In this document: positions 16,215 through 25,382 of the stretch, piece by piece | How the letters are laid out: every line of letters begins with the position of its first letter | Numbering within the stretch: position 1 is the stretch's first letter | Assembly (NCBI RefSeq): GCF_900142525.1 | Contig: NZ_FRBD01000010.1 | Span: 1-64,000 of the forward strand | Source of the DNA: Xylanibacter ruminicola | GTDB lineage: Bacteria > Bacteroidota > Bacteroidia > Bacteroidales > Bacteroidaceae | Direction of reading: 5' to 3' | Length of the DNA stretch: 64,000 nt | Translations under genes and position numbers: made by a program | Notes under the pieces: generated by a model | Told to the model about the DNA's origin: nothing | The model's database searches: none | The model's input: the letters and a program-made list of their open reading frames with translations, nothing else

Positions 16215-18281
16215 ATGGAAAACAAGACTTTTAAGCGTACGACTGTGACGTCGGCGCTGCCATACGCTAATGGTGGCGTACATATCGGACACCTGGCTGG
16301 TGTATATGTACCTGCTGATATCTATGTGCGTTATCTTCGATTGAAGAAGCGCGAGGTATTGTTTATCGGAGGTAGTGATGAGCATGGTGTGCCCATCACC
16401 GTTCGTGCCCGTAAAGAGGGCATCACTCCACAGGATGTAGTAGACCGTTATCACAAGATGATTAAGGACTCTTTCGAGGAGTTTGGCATCTCGTTCGATA
16501 TCTATAGCCGTACTACCTCAGAAACTCATCATAAGTTTGCCGCTGAGTGGTTTAAGAAGCTCTACGACGAGGGCAAGCTGACTGAGGAGACCACAGAGCA
16601 GCTCTACGACGAAGAGGCCAAGCAGTTTTTGGCCGACCGCTATGTAACTGGTGAGTGCCCACACTGCCACAACGAAGGTGCCTATGGCGACCAATGTGAG
16701 AAGTGTGGACGCGACCTTTCGCCCACAGAATTGATTAATCCAAAGTCAACTATTTCTGGATCTACTCCTGTACTGAAGAAGACCAAGAACTGGTATCTGC
16801 CTCTGAACGAGTATCAGGACTGGTTGAAGCAGTGGATCCTGGAGGAGCACAAAGAGTGGCGTCCAAACGTATATGGACAGTGCAAGAGCTGGTTGGATAT
16901 GGATCTGCAGCCTCGTGCTATGACCCGCGACTTGGATTGGGGTATCCCCGTACCTGTAAAGGATGCAGAGGGTAAGGTACTCTATGTATGGTTTGATGCG
17001 CCTATCGGCTATGTATCAAACACCAAGGAGCTCTGCGAGAAAGAGCCAGAGAAGTGGGGCTCGTGGGAGAAGTGGTGGCAGGATGAGGACACTCGTCTGG
17101 TTCACTTCATTGGTAAGGACAACATTGTGTTCCACTGCATCATCTTCCCTGTGATGATGAAGGCTCACGGTAAGTATATCATGCCTGATAACGTGCCTGC
17201 TAACGAGTTCCTGAACCTTGAGAATGATAAGATTTCTACCTCTCGCAACTGGGCTGTATGGCTCCATGAGTATCTGGTAGATATGCCTGGTAAGCAGGAT
17301 GTATTGCGCTATGTGTTGACTGCCAATGCACCTGAGACAAAGGATAATAACTTTACTTGGAAGGACTTCCAGGATCGCAATAACAACGAGCTGGTTGCCG
17401 TTTATGGCAACTTCGTGAATCGTGCCCTCCAGCTTACTAAGAAGTACTGGAATGGTGTGGTTCCTGCTTGTGGCGAACTGCAGGATGTAGATAAGGCAGC
17501 CCTTGAGGAGTTCAAGGATGTGAAGGGTAAGGTTGAGGCTCTGCTGGAGCAGTTCAAGTTCCGCGATGCACAGTTTGAAGCTATGAACCTGGCTCGTATT
17601 GGTAACCGCTACATCACAGAGTGTGAGCCTTGGAAGGTTTGGAAAACTGATCCCAAGCGTTGTGAGACTATCCTGAATATCTGCTTGCAGCTCACAGCTA
17701 ACCTCGCTATCGCCTTCGAGCCATTCCTGCCATTCAGCAGCAAGAAGCTCCGCGAAATGCTGAAGATTGAGAACTTTGAGTGGGAGCAGCTGGGTAGCAC
17801 CGACCTCCTAGAAGCTGGTCATCAGTTGGGTGAGCCTGCTTTGCTGTTCGAGAAGATCGAGGATGAGGTCATCCAGAAGCAGCTTGACAAGCTCGAGGCT
17901 ACCAAGAAGGCCAACGAGGCTGCAGCCTATAAGGCAGCTCCAATCAAGGATACAGTAAGCTTCGAGGAGTTCGAGAAGCTCGACATCCGTGTTGGTCTTG
18001 TTAAGGATTGCCAGAAGGTGAAGAAGAGCAAGAAGCTCCTTCAGTTTACCATCGACGATGGTTCTGGCGTTGATCGCACCATCTGCTCTGGTATCGCAGC
18101 CTTCTACGAGAATCCTGAGGAACTCATTGGTAAGCGAATCCTCTTTGTTGCTAACTTTGCTCCTCGCAACATGATGGGCATCGAGAGTCAGGGAATGATT
18201 CTCAGCGCTGTAGATGCTGATGAGAGCCTGAGCGTAGTAACAACAACAAAGGATGTTAAGCCTGGTAGTCAGGTAGGTTAA
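16215..18281 (+). CDS. metG: Methionine-tRNA ligase
   Basis: Charges initiator and elongator tRNA-Met. The 688-residue protein has HIGH at residues 23-26 (ANGGVHIGH), the zinc knuckle [17 protein letters not shown] in the connective peptide near 150, and a KMSKS-type loop in the form KISTS starting at 339. After the anticodon-binding helices a linker leads to a C-terminal OB-fold tRNA-binding domain ([33 protein letters not shown]), the EMAP/Trbp111 type that dimerises MetRS. Complete and normal length. Transcribed from its own promoter; the next gene starts 15 nt after the stop, so read-through is likely. Confidence 0.97.
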   Translation: MENKTFKRTTVTSALPYANGGVHIGHLAGVYVPADIYVRYLRLKKREVLFIGGSDEHGVPITVRARKEGITPQDVVDRYHKMIKDSFEEFGISFDIYSRTTSETHHKFAAEWFKKLYDEGKLTEETTEQLYDEEAKQFLADRYVTGECPHCHNEGAYGDQCEKCGRDLSPTELINPKSTISGSTPVLKKTKNWYLPLNEYQDWLKQWILEEHKEWRPNVYGQCKSWLDMDLQPRAMTRDLDWGIPVPVKDAEGKVLYVWFDAPIGYVSNTKELCEKEPEKWGSWEKWWQDEDTRLVHFIGKDNIVFHCIIFPVMMKAHGKYIMPDNVPANEFLNLENDKISTSRNWAVWLHEYLVDMPGKQDVLRYVLTANAPETKDNNFTWKDFQDRNNNELVAVYGNFVNRALQLTKKYWNGVVPACGELQDVDKAALEEFKDVKGKVEALLEQFKFRDAQFEAMNLARIGNRYITECEPWKVWKTDPKRCETILNICLQLTANLAIAFEPFLPFSSKKLREMLKIENFEWEQLGSTDLLEAGHQLGEPALLFEKIEDEVIQKQLDKLEATKKANEAAAYKAAPIKDTVSFEEFEKLDIRVGLVKDCQKVKKSKKLLQFTIDDGSGVDRTICSGIAAFYENPEELIGKRILFVANFAPRNMMGIESQGMILSAVDADESLSVVTTTKDVKPGSQVG

Positions 18282-18296
18282 ACAAAATATCAAGAT

Positions 18297-20117
18297 ATGC
18301 AAGCAATTATTCTAGCAGCAGGCATGGGTCGCAGACTTGGCGACTATACTAAGGATAATACAAAGTGTATGGTTCCTGTAAATGGTGTGCGACTCATAGA
18401 CCGGCTGCTGGGACAGCTTGCTAAACAAGACCTGCAACGCGTTATTATCGTTGTTGGGTACAAGGGCGAAGAGTTGCGAAAGTATATTGGTAATCGTTAC
18501 GATGACCAGATAAAGATAGAATTTGCAGAGAATCCTGTATACGACAAGACAAATAACATCTATTCGCTTGCTATCGTAAAAGATAAGTTGCAGGAAGACG
18601 ATACGCTGCTCATTGAGAGCGACCTTATTTTCAGCGACAATATGATTCCTATGATTGTTAACCATCCTTGTCCTAATCTGGCTCTTGTGGCTAAGTACGA
18701 GACTTGGATGGATGGTACAATGGTTCGCTTGGATGATGAGCAGAATATTGTGAACTTTATATCTAAGGATGCTTTCGACTATAATGATGTCGACTCTTAT
18801 TACAAGACGGTTAACATCTATAAGTTGAGTAAGCAGTTCTCTCAGCAAAAGTACGTTCCATTCCTCGATGCTTACACTAAGGCTGTAGGTAATAATGAGT
18901 ATTACGAGAATGTGCTTCGTATTATCTCGCTTCTGAATAACCACGAAATGAAAGCCCTGCCCATTGGACAGGAAAAGTGGTATGAGATAGACGATAAACA
19001 AGATCTGGATATAGCCGAAGCTTTGTTTGCTGACGAGAAAGATATTCTGCGTAAGTACTACGGACGCTATGGTGGATTCTGGCGATTCCCTCAGATGCTC
19101 GACTATTGCTATCTGGTAAATCCTTACTTCCCAAGCAGAAGAATGAAGGATGAACTACGTGCCAATTTCGATACGCTGTTGACAGAGTATCCTTCAGGCA
19201 TGAAAGTCAATACCCTGATAGCCAGCAAGTGCTTTGGGGTTAGCGAGCAGTATATTGTTCCTGGTAATGGCGCTGCCGAACTCATTAAGGTATTGATGGA
19301 GGAAACCTATGGAAAGACTGGTTTTATCCGTCCCACCTTCGAGGAATATCCTAATCGCTATGATAAAGATAGTCAGGTAACTTTCGTCCCACAAAACGAT
19401 ACCTATCGTTATACTGCTGAAGATCTAATGACTTTCTTTGCTGATAAGGATATTAAGCAGTTGATGGTGATTAACCCTGATAATCCATCAGGAAACTTCA
19501 TTCCCAAGGCTGACATACTGTGCTTGGCTAAGTGGTGCGAAGAAAAGGGTATTCGCCTGATTGTGGATGAAAGCTTTGTTGATTTCAGTGAGGATTATGC
19601 TAACAATTCATTGCTGAGCGATGAGATACTGGAGGCCTATCCTAACATGCTGGTGATGAAGAGTATATCGAAGAGTTATGGTGTTCCAGGACTCAGATTG
19701 GGTATCCTCGCATCAGCAGATAAAGAACAGATTGCACGCATCAAGAAAGAGGTTAGCATCTGGAATCTGAACTCGTTTGCTGAGTTCTTTATGCAGATTT
19801 ACAACAAGCACGAGAAAGATTATCAGCGTGCCTGCGATAAATTTGTAAAGGAGCGAGCCGACTTCGAGTCTAAGTTGCGCACCATACCTTTCTTACGTGT
19901 GATGCCATCACAGGCTAACTATTTCTTGTGCGAAGTATTACCTCCATATACTGCCAGCGAGATTGTTATCTATATGTTGAAGCATCATAACATCTTGACT
20001 CGCGACTGTAGTCTGAAGCCAGGATTAGATCCGAACAAGCAGTATATGCGTATTGCCGTGAGAAATCACGAGGATAATACTCGTCTTGTTGAAGGTCTTA
20101 GAGATATAGCAAAATGA
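18297..20117 (+). CDS. Bifunctional nucleotidyltransferase (LicC-like) - HisC/CobD-type aminotransferase
   Basis: Two enzymes in one 606-residue chain. Residues 1-235 are a NTP-transferase: AIILAAGMGRRLG signature, Lys in KCMVPVNG, and the metal Asp in LIESDLIFS; this is closest in look to LicC-type cytidylyltransferases that activate small phosphorylated alcohols. Residues 245-606 are a fold-type I PLP enzyme like histidinol-phosphate aminotransferase: NPDNPSGNF, VDESFVDF and the PLP Lys459 in SISKSYGVPGLRLG. The pairing suggests making an amino-phosphate and charging it with CTP. Related pairings are known in T. denticola (PntC-AEPT) and, as separate HisC-like enzymes, in C. jejuni capsule loci. 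It overlaps the next gene by 4 bp. The actual substrate is unknown. Confidence 0.8.
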   Translation: MQAIILAAGMGRRLGDYTKDNTKCMVPVNGVRLIDRLLGQLAKQDLQRVIIVVGYKGEELRKYIGNRYDDQIKIEFAENPVYDKTNNIYSLAIVKDKLQEDDTLLIESDLIFSDNMIPMIVNHPCPNLALVAKYETWMDGTMVRLDDEQNIVNFISKDAFDYNDVDSYYKTVNIYKLSKQFSQQKYVPFLDAYTKAVGNNEYYENVLRIISLLNNHEMKALPIGQEKWYEIDDKQDLDIAEALFADEKDILRKYYGRYGGFWRFPQMLDYCYLVNPYFPSRRMKDELRANFDTLLTEYPSGMKVNTLIASKCFGVSEQYIVPGNGAAELIKVLMEETYGKTGFIRPTFEEYPNRYDKDSQVTFVPQNDTYRYTAEDLMTFFADKDIKQLMVINPDNPSGNFIPKADILCLAKWCEEKGIRLIVDESFVDFSEDYANNSLLSDEILEAYPNMLVMKSISKSYGVPGLRLGILASADKEQIARIKKEVSIWNLNSFAEFFMQIYNKHEKDYQRACDKFVKERADFESKLRTIPFLRVMPSQANYFLCEVLPPYTASEIVIYMLKHHNILTRDCSLKPGLDPNKQYMRIAVRNHEDNTRLVEGLRDIAK

Positions 20118-21118
20118 AAATCTGTATTTGCGGAGGTGGTAATCTTGGACATGTAGTAGCAGGCTTTGTTGCTGCACAAGGCAAGCACGATGTACGCATA
20201 CTGACCCAGCGCCCAGAACGATGGAGTGAGGATCTGGTAATTGAAGCACCTAACCAAACAACCTATTCAGGGCATTTAAGTGGTATATTCAGCGATGCTA
20301 AACAGGCTATTTCTGATGCAGAGATTGTATTGTTGTGTCTGCCAGGTTTTGCCATTCGTAACACATTACTACAGATTAAAGACTTCTTGAAGCCAGATGC
20401 TGCAGTAGGTACTGTAGTTAGTAGCACAGGTTTCTTTTTCCAAGCTATTGAGTTATTACCCAAGGAACAGACATTATTTGGTTTTCAGCGTGTACCTTTT
20501 ATCTCTCGCGTTATAGAGTATGGCCATCGTGCCAGTTTGTTGGGATTTAAAGATAGTCTTAACTTGGCTATAGAGCATTCTGATAATCCAGAGCAGTTGC
20601 GCGATGTACTGGCTGATATGCTGCAAACACCCATACAACTCTTAGCCAACCATTACGAAGCAAGTCTGTCAAACAGTAATCCGCTGCTGCATCCTTCGCG
20701 TCTTTATTCCCTTTGGAAAGATTGGGAAGAAGGAATTGTTTACTCACGCATTCCTTTGTTCTATGAAGAGTGGACAGATGAGGCTGCACAGTTATATATC
20801 GATATGGATCAGGAGCTGCAGACGTTACTGGAACATCTTCCTGTGCGTAAAGGCAGTATTCCTACTGTTTTAGATTATTATGAGAGTACTGATGCTACAT
20901 CATTATCCAATAAGCTTCGTAGCATCGAGGCTTTCAAGGGTATCAAGTCGCCAATGCAGGAGGTTGAAGGTGGATATATTCCAGATTTCAAGAGCCGCTA
21001 TTTCACAGAGGATTTCCCCTACGGATTAGCTGTTGTGCATAAGCTGGCACAAGAAAAGAACATTGATACCCCAACAATAGAAAAAGTATTGAATTGGGGA
21101 ATGAAAATGCTTAAGTAA
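20114..21118 (+). CDS. NAD(P)-dependent octopine/nopaline-dehydrogenase-like enzyme
   Basis: A 334-residue oxidoreductase. The N-terminal Rossmann fold begins CICGGGNLGHVVAGFVA, the glycine-rich dinucleotide site; the following sheet ends in LLCLPGFAI. The C-terminal half is the helical domain of the octopine/nopaline dehydrogenase group (NPLLHPSRLYSLW with the His-Pro motif, then LDYYES). Family members join or reduce an amine with a keto acid, or act on small hydroxy acids. It overlaps the fused aminotransferase gene by 4 bp, so the two almost certainly serve one pathway, perhaps making an amino-alcohol or opine-type building block. It converges on licD. Confidence 0.75.
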   Translation: MKICICGGGNLGHVVAGFVAAQGKHDVRILTQRPERWSEDLVIEAPNQTTYSGHLSGIFSDAKQAISDAEIVLLCLPGFAIRNTLLQIKDFLKPDAAVGTVVSSTGFFFQAIELLPKEQTLFGFQRVPFISRVIEYGHRASLLGFKDSLNLAIEHSDNPEQLRDVLADMLQTPIQLLANHYEASLSNSNPLLHPSRLYSLWKDWEEGIVYSRIPLFYEEWTDEAAQLYIDMDQELQTLLEHLPVRKGSIPTVLDYYESTDATSLSNKLRSIEAFKGIKSPMQEVEGGYIPDFKSRYFTEDFPYGLAVVHKLAQEKNIDTPTIEKVLNWGMKMLK

Positions 21119-21125
21119 CCCTATC

Positions 21126-21917
21126 TTATTCTGATGTTAAATCGTATGCTTCGAACTTGTGAGTAACTCGTAGCTCTACAGGGGGAAGCGTCATGTAGTT
21201 GCCATAAGTGCGCTCCAGATAGTCGCGATAGCCTACCATCGTCTTATACATTTTTCCTTCGAACTCGATGTCTACTGCTGAGGCTATGTCTTCAGCAGGG
21301 AAACAGCCTTTCAGCGATGGGCCAGCTTCAGTCATATTACAAACAGTTGACGTAGGATGATTCAATACGATAAGTTGTCTTATTCTGCTTTCAATCTGCT
21401 TTACTGATAGCGGCCAATGCTTATACACCAGATAAGCTAATCTGGATTGCAATGGATTGCTATTAGAAATCTTGCAGCGACGAATCTTATAAAGCAGCTT
21501 TTTCTTCTTAAATATCTGCTCACGTTCCTTCAGATCGTCAGTTACATAATCAACGGGGAAGATATCCATATATACACCAATCTCGTAACCCTCAGTCTCT
21601 TTTTCAACCATGCGGGTATGCTGGTCAACAACTTTGGCAAACGTATAATAATAATGTGGTTCTGTTTGAGGGTTGATGGCGCGATAGCGACCTGTTTCAT
21701 CGCTATAAATCTTCAGGAATTCCTCGTAATCCTTTCTTGGCATATAGATGTCGATATCATCGTCCCAGGGTATATAGCCTTTATGGCGCACAGCACCAAT
21801 CAGCGTTCCACTCGAAAGAAAATATGCTAACCCATGTGCTTCGCAGAAACGATGCACATGATCCAGAATACTCATCTGGATCTGGCGAAGTTCGTTGATA
21901 TCAGTAATCTGTCTCAT
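21126..21917 (-). CDS. LicD family phosphotransferase
   Basis: A 263-residue protein of the LicD/fukutin nucleotidyltransferase-fold family, whose characterised members move phosphocholine or a similar phospho-alcohol from a CDP carrier onto a cell-surface glycan. The core motif is at residues 39-59: SGTLIGAVRHKGYIPWDDD followed by IDI, with the metal Asp residues all present; GVYMDIFPVD is the second family block. The start at 21917 is chosen because the -7 box (TAATTTTG) lies at 21926-21933; the longer frame starting at 22079 would run through the promoter and into the flippase gene. Its promoter is back-to-back with that of the flippase. It fits as the acceptor-side enzyme of the CDP-activated unit proposed for the upstream fused enzyme. 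Confidence 0.85.
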   Translation of the reverse strand: MRQITDINELRQIQMSILDHVHRFCEAHGLAYFLSSGTLIGAVRHKGYIPWDDDIDIYMPRKDYEEFLKIYSDETGRYRAINPQTEPHYYYTFAKVVDQHTRMVEKETEGYEIGVYMDIFPVDYVTDDLKEREQIFKKKKLLYKIRRCKISNSNPLQSRLAYLVYKHWPLSVKQIESRIRQLIVLNHPTSTVCNMTEAGPSLKGCFPAEDIASAVDIEFEGKMYKTMVGYRDYLERTYGNYMTLPPVELRVTHKFEAYDLTSE

Positions 21918-21925
21918 TCTGCGTG

Positions 21926-21957
21926 CAAAATTACAGAAATTCTTTTGGAACATCAAA
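21926..21957 (-). promoter_or_regulatory. Promoter of licD
   Basis: Minus-strand TTTG (21954-21957) and TAATTTTG (21926-21933) are 20 bp apart. Transcription starts near TTTTGCACGCAGAATG, nearly identical to the start of the divergent flippase transcript. Confidence 0.7.
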
Positions 21958-21967
21958 CAAAAAGTAG

Positions 21968-21975
21968 TATTTTTG
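21968..21975 (+). promoter_or_regulatory. -7 box (TATTTTTG) for the flippase operon
   Basis: TATTTTTGCACGCAGAAATG: the ATG of the flippase is only 9 nt past the box, giving a very short leader. It decides the start at 21985. Confidence 0.65.
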
Positions 21976-21984
21976 CACGCAGAA

Positions 21985-23421
21985 ATGGAGAATTTAAAAG
22001 AAAAGACAGCCAAAGGATTGATGTGGGGTGCTATTAATAATGGTACCATGCAGGTGCTCAATTTGCTCATTGGTATCATTATACTTCGTCATCTTACTCC
22101 TGAGGATACTGGTCTGGTAGGTTTGCTGGCCATCTTTTCTGCTATTGCTGGCAACCTGCAGTCTAGTGGTTTCTCTACAGCACTTATCAACGAAAAGCAG
22201 CCAACAGCCCAGCAATACAACAGCGTATTCTGGTTTAATATCCTGATGGGAGGTTTGTTGTATCTTATTCTTTTCTGTTCAGCTCCACTTATATCATGGT
22301 TTTTCCATCAGCCAAGGCTTACTGACTTGTCGCGATTCCTGTTTCTCTCGTTCTTTATATCATCATTTGGTATTTCTACCAATGCCTATATGGTTAAGAA
22401 CATGATGAATCGCGAGATAACCATCATCAACCTGACTGCATTGGTGATATCAGGTTCTACAGCTATTGTGATGGCACTTAACGATATGGCCTACTGGAGC
22501 TTGGCTTGGCAGCAGGTAGTTAATTCTACGATATTGATTTTGGGACGTTTCTACTATGTAAAGTGGAAGCCTTCATTACGCTTTACATTCGATTATATCC
22601 GCCAGACTTTCTCGTTCTCGATGAAGATTCTGGTTACGATGATAGTGAATACTGTGAACCAGAACCTGTTGACAGTCATCTTTGGACGTTTGTTCAGAGA
22701 TGCACGTATTGTGGGTAACTTCTTCCAAGCTTACAAATGGGACTCTATGGCGTTCCAGACTGTAGGCGGAATGGTAGGACAGGTAGTACAGCCGGTATTG
22801 GTAAGCGTACGCGAAGAAAGGGATCGTGAGCAACAGGTATTCCGAAAAATGCTTCGATTCACGGCATTCCTCTCTTTCCCTGCTTTGTTTGGTTTGGCTC
22901 TGGTGGCTCGTGAGTTTATCCTCTGCACCATTGGATACGAGTGGATTAATTGTGTACCGTTGTTACAGATTCTCTGTATCAGTGGCGCTTTTATGCCCAT
23001 CTATACCCTTTATCAGAACTTGGTCATCAGTCATGGACGTAGCGATATCAATATGTGGTTGAATATTGGTCAGATAGTATTGCAGTTTTGTATTATCCTG
23101 TTGTTCTATCGCCAAGGCATTACTATTATGGTTATTGCTTATACCATATTCAATATCCTGTGGCTTGGGGCTTGGATGCCTTCAGCAAAGCGTATCATGG
23201 GGCTTGGACTACTAAATGTGGTGAAGGACATTGCTCCATTCATGTTGTGTGGCGCTTTGGTCATGGTGGCCACCTATTTTGCTACTATGGCTATCACTAA
23301 TCTCTATCTGCTGCTGTTGGTTAGAATCCTGATGGCTACAGCGCTCTATTATGGCGTTATGCGCATGCTGAATGTGGTTATTCTGCGCGAGTGTATGCAG
23401 TTTATTCTGAAGAAGAAATAA
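21985..23421 (+). CDS. Wzx-type polysaccharide/lipid-linked oligosaccharide flippase
   Basis: A 478-residue polytopic membrane protein of the MOP superfamily (polysaccharide synthase / WzxC-like). It starts with KTAKGLMWGAINNGTMQVLNL, typical of this family, and has twelve or so hydrophobic segments spaced across the chain; the central YIRQTFSFSMKILVTMIVN is also characteristic. Such proteins flip undecaprenyl-linked glycan units across the inner membrane. The start at 21985 follows the promoter; a longer frame from 21895 would overlap licD and precede the promoter. First of three genes (flippase, GT2, second transferase) spaced by 9 nt and a 4-bp overlap. Confidence 0.88.
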   Translation: MENLKEKTAKGLMWGAINNGTMQVLNLLIGIIILRHLTPEDTGLVGLLAIFSAIAGNLQSSGFSTALINEKQPTAQQYNSVFWFNILMGGLLYLILFCSAPLISWFFHQPRLTDLSRFLFLSFFISSFGISTNAYMVKNMMNREITIINLTALVISGSTAIVMALNDMAYWSLAWQQVVNSTILILGRFYYVKWKPSLRFTFDYIRQTFSFSMKILVTMIVNTVNQNLLTVIFGRLFRDARIVGNFFQAYKWDSMAFQTVGGMVGQVVQPVLVSVREERDREQQVFRKMLRFTAFLSFPALFGLALVAREFILCTIGYEWINCVPLLQILCISGAFMPIYTLYQNLVISHGRSDINMWLNIGQIVLQFCIILLFYRQGITIMVIAYTIFNILWLGAWMPSAKRIMGLGLLNVVKDIAPFMLCGALVMVATYFATMAITNLYLLLLVRILMATALYYGVMRMLNVVILRECMQFILKKK

Positions 23422-23430
23422 GAGAGGCTT

Positions 23431-24351
23431 ATGAAAGTATCTATCGTTATTCCTGTATACAACAAGGCTGAGTTTATCAGTAATTGTCTGGATAATCTTC
23501 TTCAGCAAGACTTTGATGACTTTGAGGTTATTACTGTTGACGATGGAAGTACTGACGATTCTGGCAGAATATGCGATGATAAGGCAGCACAATATGCTCG
23601 AATCAAGGTAATACATACTGAAAACGGTGGTGTAACAGCTGCTCGCAGAAAAGGCGTAGAGCAAGCTACAGGCGATTACATCATGTTTGTTGATGCTGAC
23701 GATGGATTGCTTCCTGGAGCCATAAAGACCCTTTACGATGCCATAACAGAGAGTGATGCTGACGAGGTGATAGCAACCTTCACCACTCATTTGGGCGTAC
23801 TTTCGCCTGTGGTTTATGAGGGCTTTGTTAATCCTGATGAGCTGATTCGCTATATCATCACCAATAAGAATCGTTTCCCTGTACTCTGGAGCATTCTGTT
23901 CCGTCGCGAATTGTTAAGCGATGTGCTTGATACACCTCGCGAAATAGTAGAGGGAGAAGACAAGCTGATGCAGGTAAAAATACTATTGAAACAGCCAAAG
24001 GTATTCTTTATTTCAAAGCCGGCTTATATCTACACCTTGGGATTGCCAAATTCCAGAAGCCACACCTTAGAGCGAGAGGTGCTTTACGACAAGCTGTTAG
24101 AGACGGCTATGGGCCCTCGTATCCAGGAGTTTAACGATACGCTTACACTTCATAAGATAAAGGAATACGAGAGATTTATCTATGATGGAAATGATAGCGT
24201 ACGGAAGTCTTATTATCTGTCGGCAGTTGGAAAGCCATCGTCTGCTGTTCCTCTTTATGATCGTCTGGTATTTTTGCTGCCTCCAGTACTGGCTCGTCCC
24301 ATTATCAAACTTTATCGAAAACTCATCACAATTAAACAAAAAGGTTTATGA
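23431..24351 (+). CDS. Family 2 glycosyltransferase
   Basis: A 306-residue GT-A fold enzyme. The N-terminus VSIVIPVYNKAEFISNCLDN, the nucleotide-binding Asp in TVDDGSTDDSG, and the DxD-type motif FVDADDG (about residues 89-95) define GT2. The C-terminal third is variable and ends with a basic amphipathic tail (IIKLYRKLITIKQK) that could hold it to the membrane. It adds a sugar to the lipid-linked glycan handled by the flippase encoded just upstream; donor and linkage cannot be read from sequence. Its TGA overlaps the next ATG (ATGA). Confidence 0.88.
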   Translation: MKVSIVIPVYNKAEFISNCLDNLLQQDFDDFEVITVDDGSTDDSGRICDDKAAQYARIKVIHTENGGVTAARRKGVEQATGDYIMFVDADDGLLPGAIKTLYDAITESDADEVIATFTTHLGVLSPVVYEGFVNPDELIRYIITNKNRFPVLWSILFRRELLSDVLDTPREIVEGEDKLMQVKILLKQPKVFFISKPAYIYTLGLPNSRSHTLEREVLYDKLLETAMGPRIQEFNDTLTLHKIKEYERFIYDGNDSVRKSYYLSAVGKPSSAVPLYDRLVFLLPPVLARPIIKLYRKLITIKQKGL

Positions 24352-25373
24352 CAAGATATCCTTTCAAAACAGATGTAGCAGTCTTGCTGCTGTTTTTTAC
24401 TCGAAGCGACTCGTTTCAGAAAGTATTTGATGAGGTGCGTAAAGCGCGTCCATCAAAACTGTTTCTGTTTCAGGATGGCCCTCGAAACGAGAAAGATGTT
24501 GCAGGAATCGAAGCTTGTCGCAGAGTAGTAGCTGATGAGAATATCGATTGGGAGTGCGAGGTTCATCGCAATTATCAGGAGCAGAACCTTGGTTGCATGA
24601 CTGCTGGATATACATCACACAGATGGGCTTTTACTATGGCTGATAAGTGTATTGTTCTCGAGGATGATGTGGTGCCCTCACAGTCGTTTATTCCTTTCTG
24701 TAAGGAGATGTTGGATCGTTATGAGAATGATGAACGCGTGACGATGATATCGGGCTTTAATATGGACGAACAAACCAAGGATTGTCCATACGACTACTTC
24801 TTCACTTCGGCCTTTAGCATCTGGGGATGGGCTTCTTGGCGTAGAGTTGTAGAGAAATGGGATGGTAGTCTTTCTATTCTTGATGATAAATACAATTTGG
24901 GTCAGCTGCAGAACCTGATAAAAGCACGTGGCTATAAGGGTGATTTCATCAAGACCTGTAGATTACATCGCGAGTCAGGATATCCTCAGTTCGAGTCTGT
25001 TTTCTGGTCGTTTATGATGTTGAATAACGGATTGGCTGTCATGCCTTCTCAGAATCTGATAAACAATATTGGAGCAACTGAGGATTCTGCCCATTATTCT
25101 GCGCTGAAGACGCTGCCTAAGGCCATTCGTAGGGTATTCCTGATGCAGCGTTACGAATTGAATTTCCCTTTGCGCCATCCAAAATATGTGGTTGATAACG
25201 TAGCATACCAGCAGCGTATGAACCTGTATAACGGATGGAATCACCCATGGGTTAAGGTGGGGCGCTCTTTCGAGGAACTATTCCTTAATCTACGTTATGG
25301 CAACTTTAGCCATATTGCTGAATCGTTTGTTGAACGAATTCGCAAGTGGCTTGGAATCAGCAAGAAGGTTTAA
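24348..25373 (+). CDS. Glycosyltransferase of the GNT-I-like / nucleotide-sugar transferase fold
   Basis: A 341-residue putative transferase. DVAVLLLFFTRSDSFQKVFDEV opens the fold, KLFLFQDGPR and VHRNYQEQNLGC follow, and CIVLEDDVVPSQSF carries the acidic metal-binding motif at about 105-115, as in GNT-I-like proteins. SAFSIWGWASWRRVVEKW is a conserved block seen in bacterial homologues annotated as glycosyltransferases. The last residues are basic. Overlaps the GT2 gene by 4 bp. Ends 9 nt from the convergent membrane-protein gene with no obvious hairpin. Function as a sugar transferase is inferred from the fold; donor unknown. Confidence 0.75.
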   Translation: MTRYPFKTDVAVLLLFFTRSDSFQKVFDEVRKARPSKLFLFQDGPRNEKDVAGIEACRRVVADENIDWECEVHRNYQEQNLGCMTAGYTSHRWAFTMADKCIVLEDDVVPSQSFIPFCKEMLDRYENDERVTMISGFNMDEQTKDCPYDYFFTSAFSIWGWASWRRVVEKWDGSLSILDDKYNLGQLQNLIKARGYKGDFIKTCRLHRESGYPQFESVFWSFMMLNNGLAVMPSQNLINNIGATEDSAHYSALKTLPKAIRRVFLMQRYELNFPLRHPKYVVDNVAYQQRMNLYNGWNHPWVKVGRSFEELFLNLRYGNFSHIAESFVERIRKWLGISKKV

Positions 25374-25382
25374 CCCTACAGT

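Noticed and set aside
21918-22079. Longer N-terminus of LicD and the matching long start of the flippase at 21895
   Set aside because: Both would overlap the opposite promoter and gene; the divergent -7 boxes define starts at 21917 and 21985.
18297-25373. Phosphonate biosynthesis cluster
   Set aside because: The fused gene resembles PntC-AEPT, but no PEP mutase or phosphonopyruvate decarboxylase gene is present and the aminotransferase half is HisC-like rather than AEP-transaminase-like.
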